A stretch of 42,351 nt of DNA, from assembly GCF_003711845.1 (NCBI RefSeq), contig NZ_RHLQ01000029.1, forward strand, positions 1-42,351, read 5' to 3'. This stretch comes from Lysinibacillus halotolerans. Its GTDB lineage: Bacteria; Bacillota; Bacilli; Bacillales_A; Planococcaceae. Positions 1 through 8,034 of the stretch are shown here, in pieces. The notes below the pieces were generated by a model. That model did no database searches. It worked only from the letters and a program-made list of their open reading frames with translations, and was not told the origin of the DNA. Position numbers and translations under genes: made by a program. Numbering within the stretch: position 1 is the first letter of the stretch; each line of letters starts with the position of its first letter.

Positions 1-54
1 TGGTTTGACGGCCATTTTCATTATATCGAGAGGAGTTTTTAATTCCATCTCCAT
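1..54 (-). CDS. possible start of a gene running off the left edge
   Basis: An open frame of 18 codons runs leftward from ATG at 54 (second in-frame ATG at 48) to the window edge; the peptide begins MEMELKTPLDIMKMAV. An in-frame stop lies just upstream, so a start here is required if the frame is coding. The ribosome binding site is weak. Too short to assign a family; it could be a chance ORF. Confidence 0.25.
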   Translation of the reverse strand, partial: MEMELKTPLDIMKMAVKP

Positions 55-78
55 TACCACTCTAAAAGTATATTTTCA

Positions 79-95
79 CACGTGCAGAGCACGTG
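79..95. repeat. perfect inverted repeat, operator or weak terminator
   Basis: CACGTGC-aga-GCACGTG is a perfect 7-bp inverted repeat with a 3-nt loop, followed on the plus strand by GTTTT. It lies about 25 bp upstream of the possible leftward gene starting at 54, so it could be an operator for that gene; the short T run also allows a weak terminator for a rightward transcript. No function can be decided from sequence. Confidence 0.4.
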
Positions 96-112
96 GTTTT
101 AAAAGAATTAAT

Positions 113-147
113 AAAAAAACTTGAACCTACATAAGTAGATTCAAGTT
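113..147 (-). terminator. Rho-independent terminator of the yxjG-like gene
   Basis: On the minus strand AACTTGAATCTAC pairs with GTAGGTTCAAGTT around a TTAT loop and is followed by a run of T. It starts 9 bp after the stop codon of the methyltransferase gene. Confidence 0.85.
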
Positions 148-155
148 TACATCGA

Positions 156-1259
156 TTATCCCCAAACTTCTTCAGCGATTTCTTTAATTAACTTCAATTT
201 TTGCCACTGGTTTTCCTCTTCTAAAATATTGCCGTCTTCTGTTGAAGAAAATCCACATTGAGGACTTAAACAAAGTTGATCTAATGAAACATAGTTTGCT
301 GCTTCTTGAATACGTGCCTTTATGAACTCTTTATCTTCTAATTCCCCAAATTTAGATGTCACTAAACCTAAAACAATTTTTAAATCTTTGCGATTTACAT
401 ATTTTAAAGGTTCAAAACTACCAGAACGGTCGTCATCAAATTCTAAAAATAATCCATCCACATTTAAGCCACCAAAAATGACTTCTGCAGCATAATCATA
501 GCCACCGCTAGAAAAGAATGTGGATTTATAGTTCCCACGGCAAATGTGCATCGTAATTGTCATATCAGCTGGCTTATTTTTAACCGTCTCATTAATGACA
601 TATTGCAATGTGTTCATAAACTGTTGTGGGTCCTTCCCTTCAGCTACTAAGTCAGCTCGTTTTTCTTCTGAGAAAAGACTAGCCCATGAAGTATCATCTA
701 ACTGCAAGTAGCGGCACCCTGCATTATAAAAGGCTTGAATCGCTTTTTGATATGCTTTAATTGTATCTTCAATAAGATCCTTTTCATCTGCATAAACGTC
801 AACATTATTATCCGCGCGTGCATGTAACATGTTAGGACTTGGAATCGTGAACTTTACAACAGAATCTCCAGCATGGTCACGTATAAATTTAAAGTGATCT
901 AAAAATGGATGTTCGCCAAAATCAATTTTTCCAATAACACGAACCCCTTCTTTACGAGTTTCTAAGTTATGGAAATTTAATCCATGTTCTTTTTCATAAT
1001 ACTCCATACCTTCTAGACTACCTAAAAAATCAAAGTGCCACCAACTACGACGGAACTCACCATCCGAAATAGCTAACACGCCTACTTCTTTCTGTTTATT
1101 AATAAGACGAATAATTTCTTCATCTTCTACTAATTTTAATTCACTATATGTAATTTCCTTATTTTGAAATTTTGAGCGAGCTTCCTTTAAAGCCTGAGGT
1201 CTTAAAAAACTACCTACATGATCATGTCGAAAGGGTGCTTGAATTTTTGTTACTACCAT
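156..1259 (-). CDS. yxjG: MetE C-terminal-like cobalamin-independent methionine synthase (YxjG/YxjH type)
   Basis: Predicted cytosolic zinc methyltransferase of 367 aa, related to the C-terminal catalytic half of MetE. Visible family features are the N-terminal HDHVGSFLRP motif, the DGEFRR motif near residue 67, the LDD segment near residue 187 (YLQLDDTSW), and candidate zinc ligands in HICRGN and LSPQCGF. B. subtilis YxjG and YxjH are the closest known types and belong to methionine metabolism, probably methylating homocysteine from a folate or other donor. The start has AAAAGGAG 8 nt upstream. It is a single-gene transcript with its own promoter (1290-1318) and terminator (113-147). The B. 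subtilis genes carry an S-box riboswitch; I see none in this leader. Exact methyl donor unknown. Confidence 0.88.
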   Translation of the reverse strand: MVVTKIQAPFRHDHVGSFLRPQALKEARSKFQNKEITYSELKLVEDEEIIRLINKQKEVGVLAISDGEFRRSWWHFDFLGSLEGMEYYEKEHGLNFHNLETRKEGVRVIGKIDFGEHPFLDHFKFIRDHAGDSVVKFTIPSPNMLHARADNNVDVYADEKDLIEDTIKAYQKAIQAFYNAGCRYLQLDDTSWASLFSEEKRADLVAEGKDPQQFMNTLQYVINETVKNKPADMTITMHICRGNYKSTFFSSGGYDYAAEVIFGGLNVDGLFLEFDDDRSGSFEPLKYVNRKDLKIVLGLVTSKFGELEDKEFIKARIQEAANYVSLDQLCLSPQCGFSSTEDGNILEEENQWQKLKLIKEIAEEVWG

Positions 1260-1289
1260 ATTATCTACTCCTTTTATAAAAAGTAAGAC

Positions 1290-1318
1290 TTACTACATAT
1301 TAAATCGAAGTAAGTCAA
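1290..1318 (-). promoter_or_regulatory. sigma-A promoter of the yxjG-like gene with overlapping inverted repeat
   Basis: On the minus strand TTGACT (-35, 1313-1318), a 17-bp spacer and TG-TAGTAA (extended -10, 1290-1295) precede the gene by about 30 bp. A perfect 8-bp inverted repeat, GACTTACT-N14-AGTAAGTC (1287-1316), covers both hexamers, as expected for a repressor operator. A further AGTAAG at 1282-1287 makes a second, overlapping palindrome. Confidence 0.6.
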
Positions 1319-1537
1319 TCGTTTTTATAGTAATGTTAATACTATAACATAGAACTTCCCTGAAATGACGCACAATTCCGAAAATAAAATCATTCATTTA
1401 TGACAAAAATTGCTCATTTCATCACAAAAATACCTTTTTTATTTCTAAAAGATGAACTATTGTTGGCTTTTATCAATATCAACTTTTTATATTAAAATAG
1501 CGGGACGCTTGCTTGAAGCAAATGTTATTTAAAAGCT
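1319..1537. other. AT-rich intergenic stretch without a visible gene
   Basis: Together with the promoter and terminator on its flanks this makes a gene-free stretch of about 320 bp between 1259 and 1581. It holds one imperfect inverted repeat (TATAGTA near 1326 and ACTATA near 1340) and otherwise only AT-rich sequence. No S-box or T-box core could be recognised. Confidence 0.5.
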
Positions 1538-1573
1538 AAAAAGCTAGCATTGACTCCAATGCTAGCTTTTTTT
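1538..1573. terminator. bidirectional terminator after the M48 protease gene
   Basis: AAAAAGCTAGCATTG pairs with CAATGCTAGCTTTTT around the loop ACTC, with A and T runs on the two sides. It sits 8 bp after the stop of the leftward protease gene, so that is the transcript it most likely ends. Confidence 0.85.
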
Positions 1574-1580
1574 ATATTCC

Positions 1581-2849
1581 TTATTCCGTCGATTCCTTTG
1601 ACGCAAATTTAGCAACGGTATTAATTCGCTCCAACATTGGTGGATGCGTATAACGGAACAATTTCACTAATAATGGAGGATTCACTTCACTCAATCCTGC
1701 CTTTGCTAGGTTTTGGAATGTACTAACGGCAGCCTCAGGATCATCTGTTAACTCCATCGCATATTCATCTGCCCTCGTTTCTTGATAACGGGAAATATAA
1801 TTGGAAATCGGATTAGATAAAAATAGTAAAAAGGATATTAACAATAGCATGAGCGGCAATGAATGGATGTCTTTCATATTGTCTATTTTTAATATCGTTC
1901 CAAATTTTCGTATTAACCATGGCATAATTTTAGAGATTAACCATAAGCCAATTAAAATCGAAAAGATATAGGAAGCCATACCGACATAAATATGCTTTTC
2001 AACGTAATGACCCATTTCATGCGCCATAATAAATAATATTTCTTCATCTGTTAAACTTTTTAACGTTGTATCCCATAAAACAATTCTTGAATTATCCCCT
2101 ATCCCCGTCACATAAGCGTTCAATGAATTCGTTTTTTCGGACATGTTCACTTCAAAGACATGTTCTGACGGAATATCTGCTTTATCAGCAAGGGCTAATA
2201 TTTTTTCTTCCAACTCTTTATCTTGGAGCGGGTAGAAATCATTATAAAGTGGATCAATCACAACCGGTTGAATATACATCATAAAAATCGCAAACGGAAT
2301 GGTTAAAAGCCATGCATATAACCACCATCTCTTAGCACTTCTTCGTATTAACCAATATAAAACTAAAACAACGATTAAAGTTGTCCCAAAATTTATCCAA
2401 AAATCCAACACGTAATCCCTCATCCAAGATGCGAATGTTTGGGTACCGATGCCGTAATCTTTACTTAACCAATATCGATATAGATCGATTGGGTAAAAGA
2501 CTACCGTCGTAAATAAATATAATAGAAATAAATAAGCACCATTTTGAATAACTTTCCACTTACCAACGTCTGCCCATTTTTCAAACACCTTTGAAAGTCC
2601 CATAAATAAAATCAAAATATACATTAGCCATTCAAAGGGAGTCACTACAAAAAAGAGGAAGTTTCGGATTTTCGAATATTCATCACTTAAGTATAGTTCA
2701 CGTTCGGTCATAAATGTTTGCGGATCCGCAACGGTTCCTTTAATCGCATCAGGTATACCGCCTGAACTAATATGAAATATGTAAAAATACATAGCCAAAG
2801 CGTAAACTGCATACAAAATAATTGCTGCAATTCCCCATTTTTTTGCCAA
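1581..2849 (-). CDS. yhfN: M48 family integral membrane zinc metallopeptidase (Ste24/CAAX protease type, YhfN-like)
   Basis: Membrane protein of 422 aa that would cleave peptide bonds at the membrane face. The zinc site is explicit: HEMGH at residues 277-281 and ETRADEYA with the third ligand Glu near 357 and conserved Asp near 361. Several hydrophobic segments (about 7-27, 65-85, 103-122, 150-168, 175-195, 285-310, 332-350) flank the catalytic domain, as in Ste24-type proteases. B. subtilis YhfN is the nearest known type by memory; bacterial substrates are mostly undefined. The length is normal for the family. It appears monocistronic, ending in the terminator at 1538-1573. A 7-bp inverted repeat TTCTTAC/GTAAGAA lies at 2871-2890, just upstream of the start. 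Confidence 0.88.
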   Translation of the reverse strand: MAKKWGIAAIILYAVYALAMYFYIFHISSGGIPDAIKGTVADPQTFMTERELYLSDEYSKIRNFLFFVVTPFEWLMYILILFMGLSKVFEKWADVGKWKVIQNGAYLFLLYLFTTVVFYPIDLYRYWLSKDYGIGTQTFASWMRDYVLDFWINFGTTLIVVLVLYWLIRRSAKRWWLYAWLLTIPFAIFMMYIQPVVIDPLYNDFYPLQDKELEEKILALADKADIPSEHVFEVNMSEKTNSLNAYVTGIGDNSRIVLWDTTLKSLTDEEILFIMAHEMGHYVEKHIYVGMASYIFSILIGLWLISKIMPWLIRKFGTILKIDNMKDIHSLPLMLLLISFLLFLSNPISNYISRYQETRADEYAMELTDDPEAAVSTFQNLAKAGLSEVNPPLLVKLFRYTHPPMLERINTVAKFASKESTE

Positions 2850-2976
2850 TCTTTTTCACCTCAATTCATCTTCTTACTTTAGTGTAAGAAAAATTGGACA
2901 AGATAGAACTAATTATTTAAAACTTTTCCATTTATACAACGATTTTTCCTCCTAAAATAGAAGTTCACTATAGTAT

Positions 2977-3008
2977 AAAAAAGAAGTTGTCCATTTTAGA
3001 ACAACTTC
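2977..3008 (-). terminator. terminator of the siderophore transport operon
   Basis: On the minus strand GAAGTTGT pairs with ACAACTTC around a 10-nt loop and is followed by six T. It starts 8 bp after the last permease gene. Confidence 0.85.
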
Positions 3009-3015
3009 TCATCAA

Positions 3016-4029
3016 TTATTTATTTCGAATTAGTAAAAAAATAAAATACGGGGCCCCAATAAACGCCACAACTAGTCCAGCAGGGATCGTAGCGGATGAT
3101 AAAAGTATTCTCCCTATCGTATCTGCTATAACTAATAATGTAGCACCAATTAAAAGAGCAACTGGTAAAAAATATTGATGTTTTGGCCCAATCAATTTTT
3201 TGGCAATATGGGAAGCCATTAATCCGATAAAGCTGATCGCACCTGTAACTGCAACAGCTGAACCAGCAAGGGCAACAGCTAGGAATAATAATAGCACTCG
3301 TTCCTTGTTTAAATTCACACCTAAGCCAATAGCTGTCGATTCCTTCATCGATAAAACATTTAAAACATTCACTTTATAAAATAGAATCGGTAAACAAAGA
3401 ATGAACCATGGTAACAATGCCCAAAGGTAAGGCCAATCAATACCCCAAATGTTTCCTACGAGCCATTTTGAAATAAATTGAACATCCGCTCTTTCGGCTG
3501 TGGACATGAGTAACACCATTAAACCTGAAAGGGCAGTAGCAAATCCAACACCAACTAGAACAAGTTTGAAAGGTTGAATTCCTTGCCCCTTTTCAAAGCT
3601 AAATAAATAGATGCATCCTACTGTCAAAAGCGCTCCTAAAAAAGCAGCTATCGGCAACATAAATACATATTGTTGAAGGTTTGTACTCGCGAATAAATAA
3701 AATACGGTCACGCCGACTCCAGCCCCAGCGTTTACACCTATTACGCCAGGGTCAGCTAGATCATTCCGGGTAACACTTTGGAATATCGTACCAGCGGCTG
3801 CTAATGCGAGGCCTCCTAATGCTAATATAATGACACGGGGTAATCTAACTGAAAATAAAACGAATTCTTCTTTAAAAGTTCCCTGTCCTAAAAAAGTAGG
3901 AATAATTCTCGTAATAGATACGGAAGAAGCTCCCATAGAAATACCACAAAGGATAGCCGCAACAAATAAAAGGCAGAAGAAAATAAACCAAATCCGAAAT
4001 TTCTTTCTATGAATATTAGCCAATTTCAC
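3016..4029 (-). CDS. yfhA: FecCD-family iron-siderophore ABC transporter permease (second subunit)
   Basis: Membrane permease of 337 aa, last gene of the iron-siderophore importer. It shows the FecCD/BtuC pattern: about nine to ten hydrophobic segments, the N-terminal SVRLPRVIILALGGLALA segment, and the cytoplasmic coupling region GAISFIGLMASHIAKKLIGP, which contacts the ATPase. It overlaps the preceding permease gene by a few bases, showing translational coupling and a heterodimeric channel. The GTG at 4029 sits very close to the AAAAGGGGG ribosome binding site; an in-frame TTG at 4023 has better spacing (8 nt) and may be the true start. B. subtilis YfhA, which works with YfiZ and YfiY in hydroxamate siderophore uptake, is the closest type I recall. 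The substrate cannot be proven from sequence. Confidence 0.87.
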   Translation of the reverse strand: MKLANIHRKKFRIWFIFFCLLFVAAILCGISMGASSVSITRIIPTFLGQGTFKEEFVLFSVRLPRVIILALGGLALAAAGTIFQSVTRNDLADPGVIGVNAGAGVGVTVFYLFASTNLQQYVFMLPIAAFLGALLTVGCIYLFSFEKGQGIQPFKLVLVGVGFATALSGLMVLLMSTAERADVQFISKWLVGNIWGIDWPYLWALLPWFILCLPILFYKVNVLNVLSMKESTAIGLGVNLNKERVLLLFLAVALAGSAVAVTGAISFIGLMASHIAKKLIGPKHQYFLPVALLIGATLLVIADTIGRILLSSATIPAGLVVAFIGAPYFIFLLIRNK

Positions 4030-5017
4030 GTCCCCCTTTTCGCACTAAAACTAAGAAGAACGGTAAACCGATTAAAGCGATTAAGGATACGGCTGGTGTT
4101 TCAAATGGGGCGTTTATAACTCGACTAATGAAATCAGTTAATGTCATAAAAGCACCACCAACGATAATACTCATCGGGATAATCAATCGGTAATCATGAC
4201 CTACAATTGCTCGAACAATATGAGGAATAATTAAACCGACAAAGGCTAAGTTACCTATTAATGAAACGGCCCCTCCTGCTAAAATAACGACGACAACCAT
4301 CATCACCGTTTTGATAAAGACTGTGTTTTGTCCTAATCCAACAGCAACCTCTTCATTTAAACTTAAAATCGTTAATTGTCTACTAATGAAAATGCCTACG
4401 ATAAGACCGAAAACAATAAATGGAACAATGAGTAATGACGTCCATGTTGTTCCAACTAATCCCCCAGCAGTCCACATCGATACATCTTTGGAAATTTCAA
4501 ATAGTATTCCTACTCCATCAGCAATGGCTTGTAAAAAGGCGGTAACAGCTGCTCCTGCTAAAACAAGTTTCATAGGAGATAATCCGCCTTTTGTTGTCAT
4601 ACCAATACCGTATACGATGATCATCCCAATGGCCGCTCCCATGAAACAGGCAAACATGATCATCAAATTGGAAGCAGATGGTATAAAGGCAAGGGTAATT
4701 GCCAGCATCATATTTGCACCTGAAGTTAAACCGAACAGTCCAGGATCGGCAATCGGGTTTCGCGTCATTCCTTGCATAATAGCACCCGCAACGGCAAGGG
4801 CGCTACCTACAAAAAAGGCAGCAATTGTTCGAGGAAATCTTATTTCTCTAAGTTCTGAATAATATTGTCCTTCTTCTTTCGCAACCATCGCATCCCATAC
4901 ATCACTTAAAGTTGTATGAGCAGCACCGTTCGTTATAGCTAAAAATGCAATGACAAACAAGATACAAACCGCTAAAAATAGTTTTACGAAAAAAGAAATT
5001 TTATGAGATGATTTCAT
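4016..5017 (-). CDS. yfiZ: FecCD-family iron-siderophore ABC transporter permease (first subunit)
   Basis: Integral membrane permease of about 333 aa. Family marks are RFPRTIAAFFVGSALAVAGAIMQGMTRNPIADPG near the N-terminus and the ATPase-contacting loop LAFVGLIIPHIVRAIVGHDYR near residue 260. It probably pairs with the following permease (YfhA type) and is fed by the lipoprotein encoded just upstream. I chose ATG at 5017; an adjacent in-frame GTG at 5020 is an equal alternative, and the ribosome binding site (AGAGAG) is weak, suggesting coupling to the lipoprotein gene 20 bp upstream. The B. subtilis YfiZ assignment is by similarity of sequence and gene order, from memory. Confidence 0.86.
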   Translation of the reverse strand: MKSSHKISFFVKLFLAVCILFVIAFLAITNGAAHTTLSDVWDAMVAKEEGQYYSELREIRFPRTIAAFFVGSALAVAGAIMQGMTRNPIADPGLFGLTSGANMMLAITLAFIPSASNLMIMFACFMGAAIGMIIVYGIGMTTKGGLSPMKLVLAGAAVTAFLQAIADGVGILFEISKDVSMWTAGGLVGTTWTSLLIVPFIVFGLIVGIFISRQLTILSLNEEVAVGLGQNTVFIKTVMMVVVVILAGGAVSLIGNLAFVGLIIPHIVRAIVGHDYRLIIPMSIIVGGAFMTLTDFISRVINAPFETPAVSLIALIGLPFFLVLVRKGGREIG

Positions 5018-5037
5018 CACATTACTTCTCTCTCTAA

Positions 5038-5982
5038 TTAATTATTTCCTAAAAAAGATTCTTCAAAGAATGATAACTGGTAGTCCAATGAAAGGGCATC
5101 ATTAAAGTAAAATCTTTGACCATCTGCTACAAAAGTGTGACCATTTTTCACTGCGTCAATTTCGTTATACCAATCTGCATCTACAAAGCTCGTATCTTGT
5201 CCTTCAGATACTAAGCTCATCACAATATAATCCCCAGCATAATCCCCTAATACTTCTTGGGAGATGGCAAAATATCCTGGTTCTAAAGCGACATCTTGCA
5301 CCTTTTGTGGCATTTTTAAGCCCATTGCTTGATAAAGTATTTCTGTACCACGGCCCCAATTATCACCGAATAAATAAAATTGTTTTTCATAGTTTTCCAC
5401 AACGGTAACGGTAGCGTCTTCACCAATTTTAGCTTTTATTTTTTCACCTAAATCAGCTGCACGTTTTTTAAAATCTTCAACCCAAGCTGTAGCTTCTGCT
5501 TCTTTATTTACCGCTTTACCAACTTCAATATGTTGCTGCAAGTAGTCATACTCTCCATAAGTAAATAAAACCGTTGGTGCAATTTCTTTTAATTTATCAG
5601 CATTATTAATATTATCTAAGCCAATAATTAAATCTGGATCTAATTCAATTATTTTTTCTAAATCTTCGTTTGAAACGACTGGTACATCTTTTAACTGTTC
5701 TTCAAAATTAGGATTATTCGCAGACCAAGAGTCAACACCTACAATATTTACTCCTAGTTGAATCAGATCCCCTGCATATGACGAAAGTACAACAACCCGT
5801 TCTGGATTGGCCGGTACTTCTATTGGACCTTTACTTGATTCATATATAATTGTATCTGAAGATGTTTCTGTTTGTTTTTTGTCTTCTGATGAATTTCCGG
5901 AATTCTTTTCCCCATCACTACCGCTGCAAGCAGCTAGAGCGAGTACTAAAACAGCAACTAAAGCTAACAACCATTTTTTCAT
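5038..5982 (-). CDS. yfiY: iron-siderophore ABC transporter substrate-binding lipoprotein
   Basis: Extracellular lipid-anchored binding protein of 314 aa that would hand a ferric siderophore to the permeases. The N-terminus is a lipoprotein signal peptide with lipobox LAAC (Cys 19) and a Ser/Asp/Lys-rich linker. The body is a class III (BtuF/FhuD-type) periplasmic-binding fold: PERVVVLSSYAGDLIQLGVNIVGVD near residue 60, ELDPDLIIGL near 113 and a long central helix. Second gene of the operon after the ATPase, separated by 3 bp, followed by both permeases. The set resembles B. subtilis YfiY, which binds citrate-hydroxamate siderophores such as schizokinen; ligand here is inferred only. Iron control is supported by the Fur-type box before the operon. 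Confidence 0.88.
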   Translation of the reverse strand: MKKWLLALVAVLVLALAACSGSDGEKNSGNSSEDKKQTETSSDTIIYESSKGPIEVPANPERVVVLSSYAGDLIQLGVNIVGVDSWSANNPNFEEQLKDVPVVSNEDLEKIIELDPDLIIGLDNINNADKLKEIAPTVLFTYGEYDYLQQHIEVGKAVNKEAEATAWVEDFKKRAADLGEKIKAKIGEDATVTVVENYEKQFYLFGDNWGRGTEILYQAMGLKMPQKVQDVALEPGYFAISQEVLGDYAGDYIVMSLVSEGQDTSFVDADWYNEIDAVKNGHTFVADGQRFYFNDALSLDYQLSFFEESFLGNN

Positions 5983-5985
5983 TTT

Positions 5986-6774
5986 CTATTCTCCTTTAAT
6001 TAAATCGTAAGTTAAACATATTGGTTTGTTTGTACGAGGATCTTTACCTATGACAGCGTCAATGTTAAACACTTCTTTTAAAACTTCAGTAGTCATTACT
6101 TCTTCCGGTGCACCTGCGCGAATAAGATGCCCTTGGGATAGGGCTAATATATAATCAGAAAATCTTGCGGCTTGATTCAAGTCGTGAAGCACCATAACAA
6201 TTGTTCTACCTTCTTTAACATTCAACATATGTAACAGTTCGAGTACTTCCAATTGATGAGCCATATCTAAATAAGTTGTTGGTTCATCTAAAAAGATAAT
6301 ATCGGTTTCTTGAGCTAACGCCATCGCAATCCATACCCTTTGGCGTTGTCCACCAGATAGGGCATCTACTGCTTTATGTCGAAAATCCTTTGTCCCCGTC
6401 ACTTCTAGTGCCCAATCGATCATTTCTTTATCCTTTGCCGATAAATTGCCAAATCCTTTTTGATAAGGGAATCTACCATAGGACACTAATTCTTCCACAA
6501 GTAAGCCTTGCGCACTTTCGGGACTTTGAGGTAAAATAGCGAGTTGTGTTGCTAATTCCTTCGTTTTCATTTTGCGAATGTTTTTTCCGTCCAGAACAAC
6601 TTGGCCGCTTTCATGATTGATAATTCGTGTAATCGCCTTTAGTAAAGTTGACTTACCACAACCGTTCGCACCTATTATCGTCGTAATTTTCCCATCAGGA
6701 ATCGCCATACTTATATCATGGACAATCGTTTGTTCATCATAACCTACACGAATATCCTCCACTTGCAAGCGCAC
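5986..6774 (-). CDS. iron-siderophore ABC transporter ATP-binding protein (FecE/YusV type)
   Basis: Cytoplasmic ATPase of 262 aa that powers the importer. Walker A GANGCGKST at about 35-43, signature LSGGQRQRVWIAMALAQ, Walker B IIFLDEPT and the switch histidine in VMVLHDLNQ are all intact. Length is normal for FecE/FhuC ATPases. The start is GTG at 6774, supported by GAGGAG 9 nt upstream. It is first in the operon ATPase-lipoprotein-permease-permease, an order that puts the ATPase directly behind the Fur-type box at 6803-6817. In B. subtilis the shared ATPase YusV is encoded apart from yfiY-yfiZ-yfhA, whereas here it is in the same operon. Confidence 0.9.
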   Translation of the reverse strand: MRLQVEDIRVGYDEQTIVHDISMAIPDGKITTIIGANGCGKSTLLKAITRIINHESGQVVLDGKNIRKMKTKELATQLAILPQSPESAQGLLVEELVSYGRFPYQKGFGNLSAKDKEMIDWALEVTGTKDFRHKAVDALSGGQRQRVWIAMALAQETDIIFLDEPTTYLDMAHQLEVLELLHMLNVKEGRTIVMVLHDLNQAARFSDYILALSQGHLIRAGAPEEVMTTEVLKEVFNIDAVIGKDPRTNKPICLTYDLIKGE

Positions 6775-6802
6775 TTTTCTTCACTCCTCTAAATCATGAT
6801 AT

Positions 6803-6817
6803 TGATAATCATTTTCA
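6803..6817. promoter_or_regulatory. Fur-type operator between divergent iron genes
   Basis: TGATAAT-C-ATTTTCA matches the 7-1-7 Fur box (TGATAAT-N-ATTATCA) with one mismatch. It lies 29 bp upstream of the ABC ATPase start and 86 bp upstream of the divergent ferredoxin-NADP reductase, so Fur could control both. Binding is inferred. Confidence 0.6.
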
Positions 6818-6902
6818 ACTACGATATAATCATATTTACAGAACTATTAATTGTCAAACAAAATTTTTATTTTTTATATACCCTTCGAATGGAGCGAGAA
6901 GT

Positions 6903-7955
6903 ATGAGTGAAATTTTCGATGTGACGATCATCGGTGGTGGCCCTGCTGGATTATATTCAACTTTTTATAGCGGATTGAGAAATATGAAAACAAAATTAAT
7001 CGAATCTCAAGCCCAATTAGGTGGTAAAGTGTTACTATATCCAGAAAAAATGATATGGGATGTTGGAGGACAACCTCCGATAATGGGAGCACAATTTGTC
7101 ATTCAATTGATTGAACAAGCGAAAACCTTTCAACCAACTATATTAACAAATACTAAGGTTGACTTTATTGATAAAAACGACAATAATCTTTTTATCATTT
7201 CAACCAATGATGGCCAAAAACATTATTCCAAATCAATTATTATGGCCAACGGTGGTGGAATTTACAATCCTCAAAAGTTAGACATCGAAGGTGCGGAGAA
7301 ATTTGAAATGACTAATCTCCATTACACCGTCCCTTCCTTCAAATTATTTCAACATAAACGGGTATTAATTTCCGGTGGTGGGAATGGTGCAATCGATTGG
7401 GCGGTAGAAATGTTAGATATTGCGGATGAAATCATCGTTGTTTATCGAAAGGATCAATTAACTGCCCATGAAGCACAAGTTGCCCTATTACAATCGAATC
7501 CAAAAGTTACAATTTTACTAAATACAACGATTGAAAAGTTAATTGCCAATAAAGAAAAAACAAAAGTAAGTGAAGTGGTCTTGAAAAAGCACGATACGGT
7601 AGAAGAATTATATCAACCGATTGATCACATTATTGTAAGTCATGGATACAACCGGGATGCTTCTTTACAATTCTCCGATGAAACTTCTTTAAAGTTAAAA
7701 GATGATTATTATTATGAGGGCACTGCTACAGGCAAAACCTCGAAGGAAGGAATTTTTGCCGCTGGTGACATTTTATCCTACGAAGGAAAAGTAAATTTAT
7801 TAGTCGGTACGTTCCAGGATGCTGTAAATGCTGTAAATAGTGCAAAAGTTTATATTGATCCGTTAGCTAATAAATTTGAAATGGTTTCTTCCCATAATGA
7901 AAAATTCCAAGAAAAAAATCGACAAATTATTCAAGAAATGCTCGTTGAAAAATAA
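6903..7955 (+). CDS. thioredoxin-reductase-like ferredoxin/flavodoxin-NADP(+) reductase (YcgT/YumC family)
   Basis: FAD- and NADPH-binding oxidoreductase of 350 aa. The FAD motif is IIGGGPAGLYS at residues 9-19, the NAD(P)H Rossmann motif is VLISGGGNGAIDWA in the middle, and the late FAD contact is GIFAAGDI near the C-terminus. There is no CxxC redox pair of true thioredoxin reductases, which places it with the TrxR-like ferredoxin-NADP reductases such as B. subtilis YumC and YcgT. It is divergent from the siderophore importer and shares the Fur-type box, so a role in reducing ferredoxin or flavodoxin for release of iron from siderophores is plausible; that role is inference. Ribosome binding site GGAGCGAGAAGT precedes the start. 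It ends in a strong hairpin at 7971-8008. Confidence 0.87.
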   Translation: MSEIFDVTIIGGGPAGLYSTFYSGLRNMKTKLIESQAQLGGKVLLYPEKMIWDVGGQPPIMGAQFVIQLIEQAKTFQPTILTNTKVDFIDKNDNNLFIISTNDGQKHYSKSIIMANGGGIYNPQKLDIEGAEKFEMTNLHYTVPSFKLFQHKRVLISGGGNGAIDWAVEMLDIADEIIVVYRKDQLTAHEAQVALLQSNPKVTILLNTTIEKLIANKEKTKVSEVVLKKHDTVEELYQPIDHIIVSHGYNRDASLQFSDETSLKLKDDYYYEGTATGKTSKEGIFAAGDILSYEGKVNLLVGTFQDAVNAVNSAKVYIDPLANKFEMVSSHNEKFQEKNRQIIQEMLVEK

Positions 7956-7970
7956 TTAGACTACTAAATT

Positions 7971-8008
7971 AAAGCGGTTGTACCCTATATTAGGATAGCA
8001 ACCGCTTT
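7971..8008. terminator. bidirectional terminator between convergent genes
   Basis: AAAGCGGTTG pairs perfectly with CAACCGCTTT (10 bp) around an 18-nt loop that can itself fold partly. It lies between the convergent reductase gene and the PNPOx-like gene, with A or T tracts on each side, so it can serve both transcripts. Confidence 0.75.
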
Positions 8009-8034
8009 ATTCGTAGAAATGAGTTCATACCAAA

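Noticed and set aside
1260-1537. S-box or T-box leader upstream of the methionine-related gene
   Set aside because: Neither the S-box core nor a T-box sequence could be found on the minus strand.
4311-4862. Long rightward frame (183 codons) opposite a permease gene
   Set aside because: Pro/Ala/Ile-rich shadow of the FecCD gene; no start signal and no recognisable motif.
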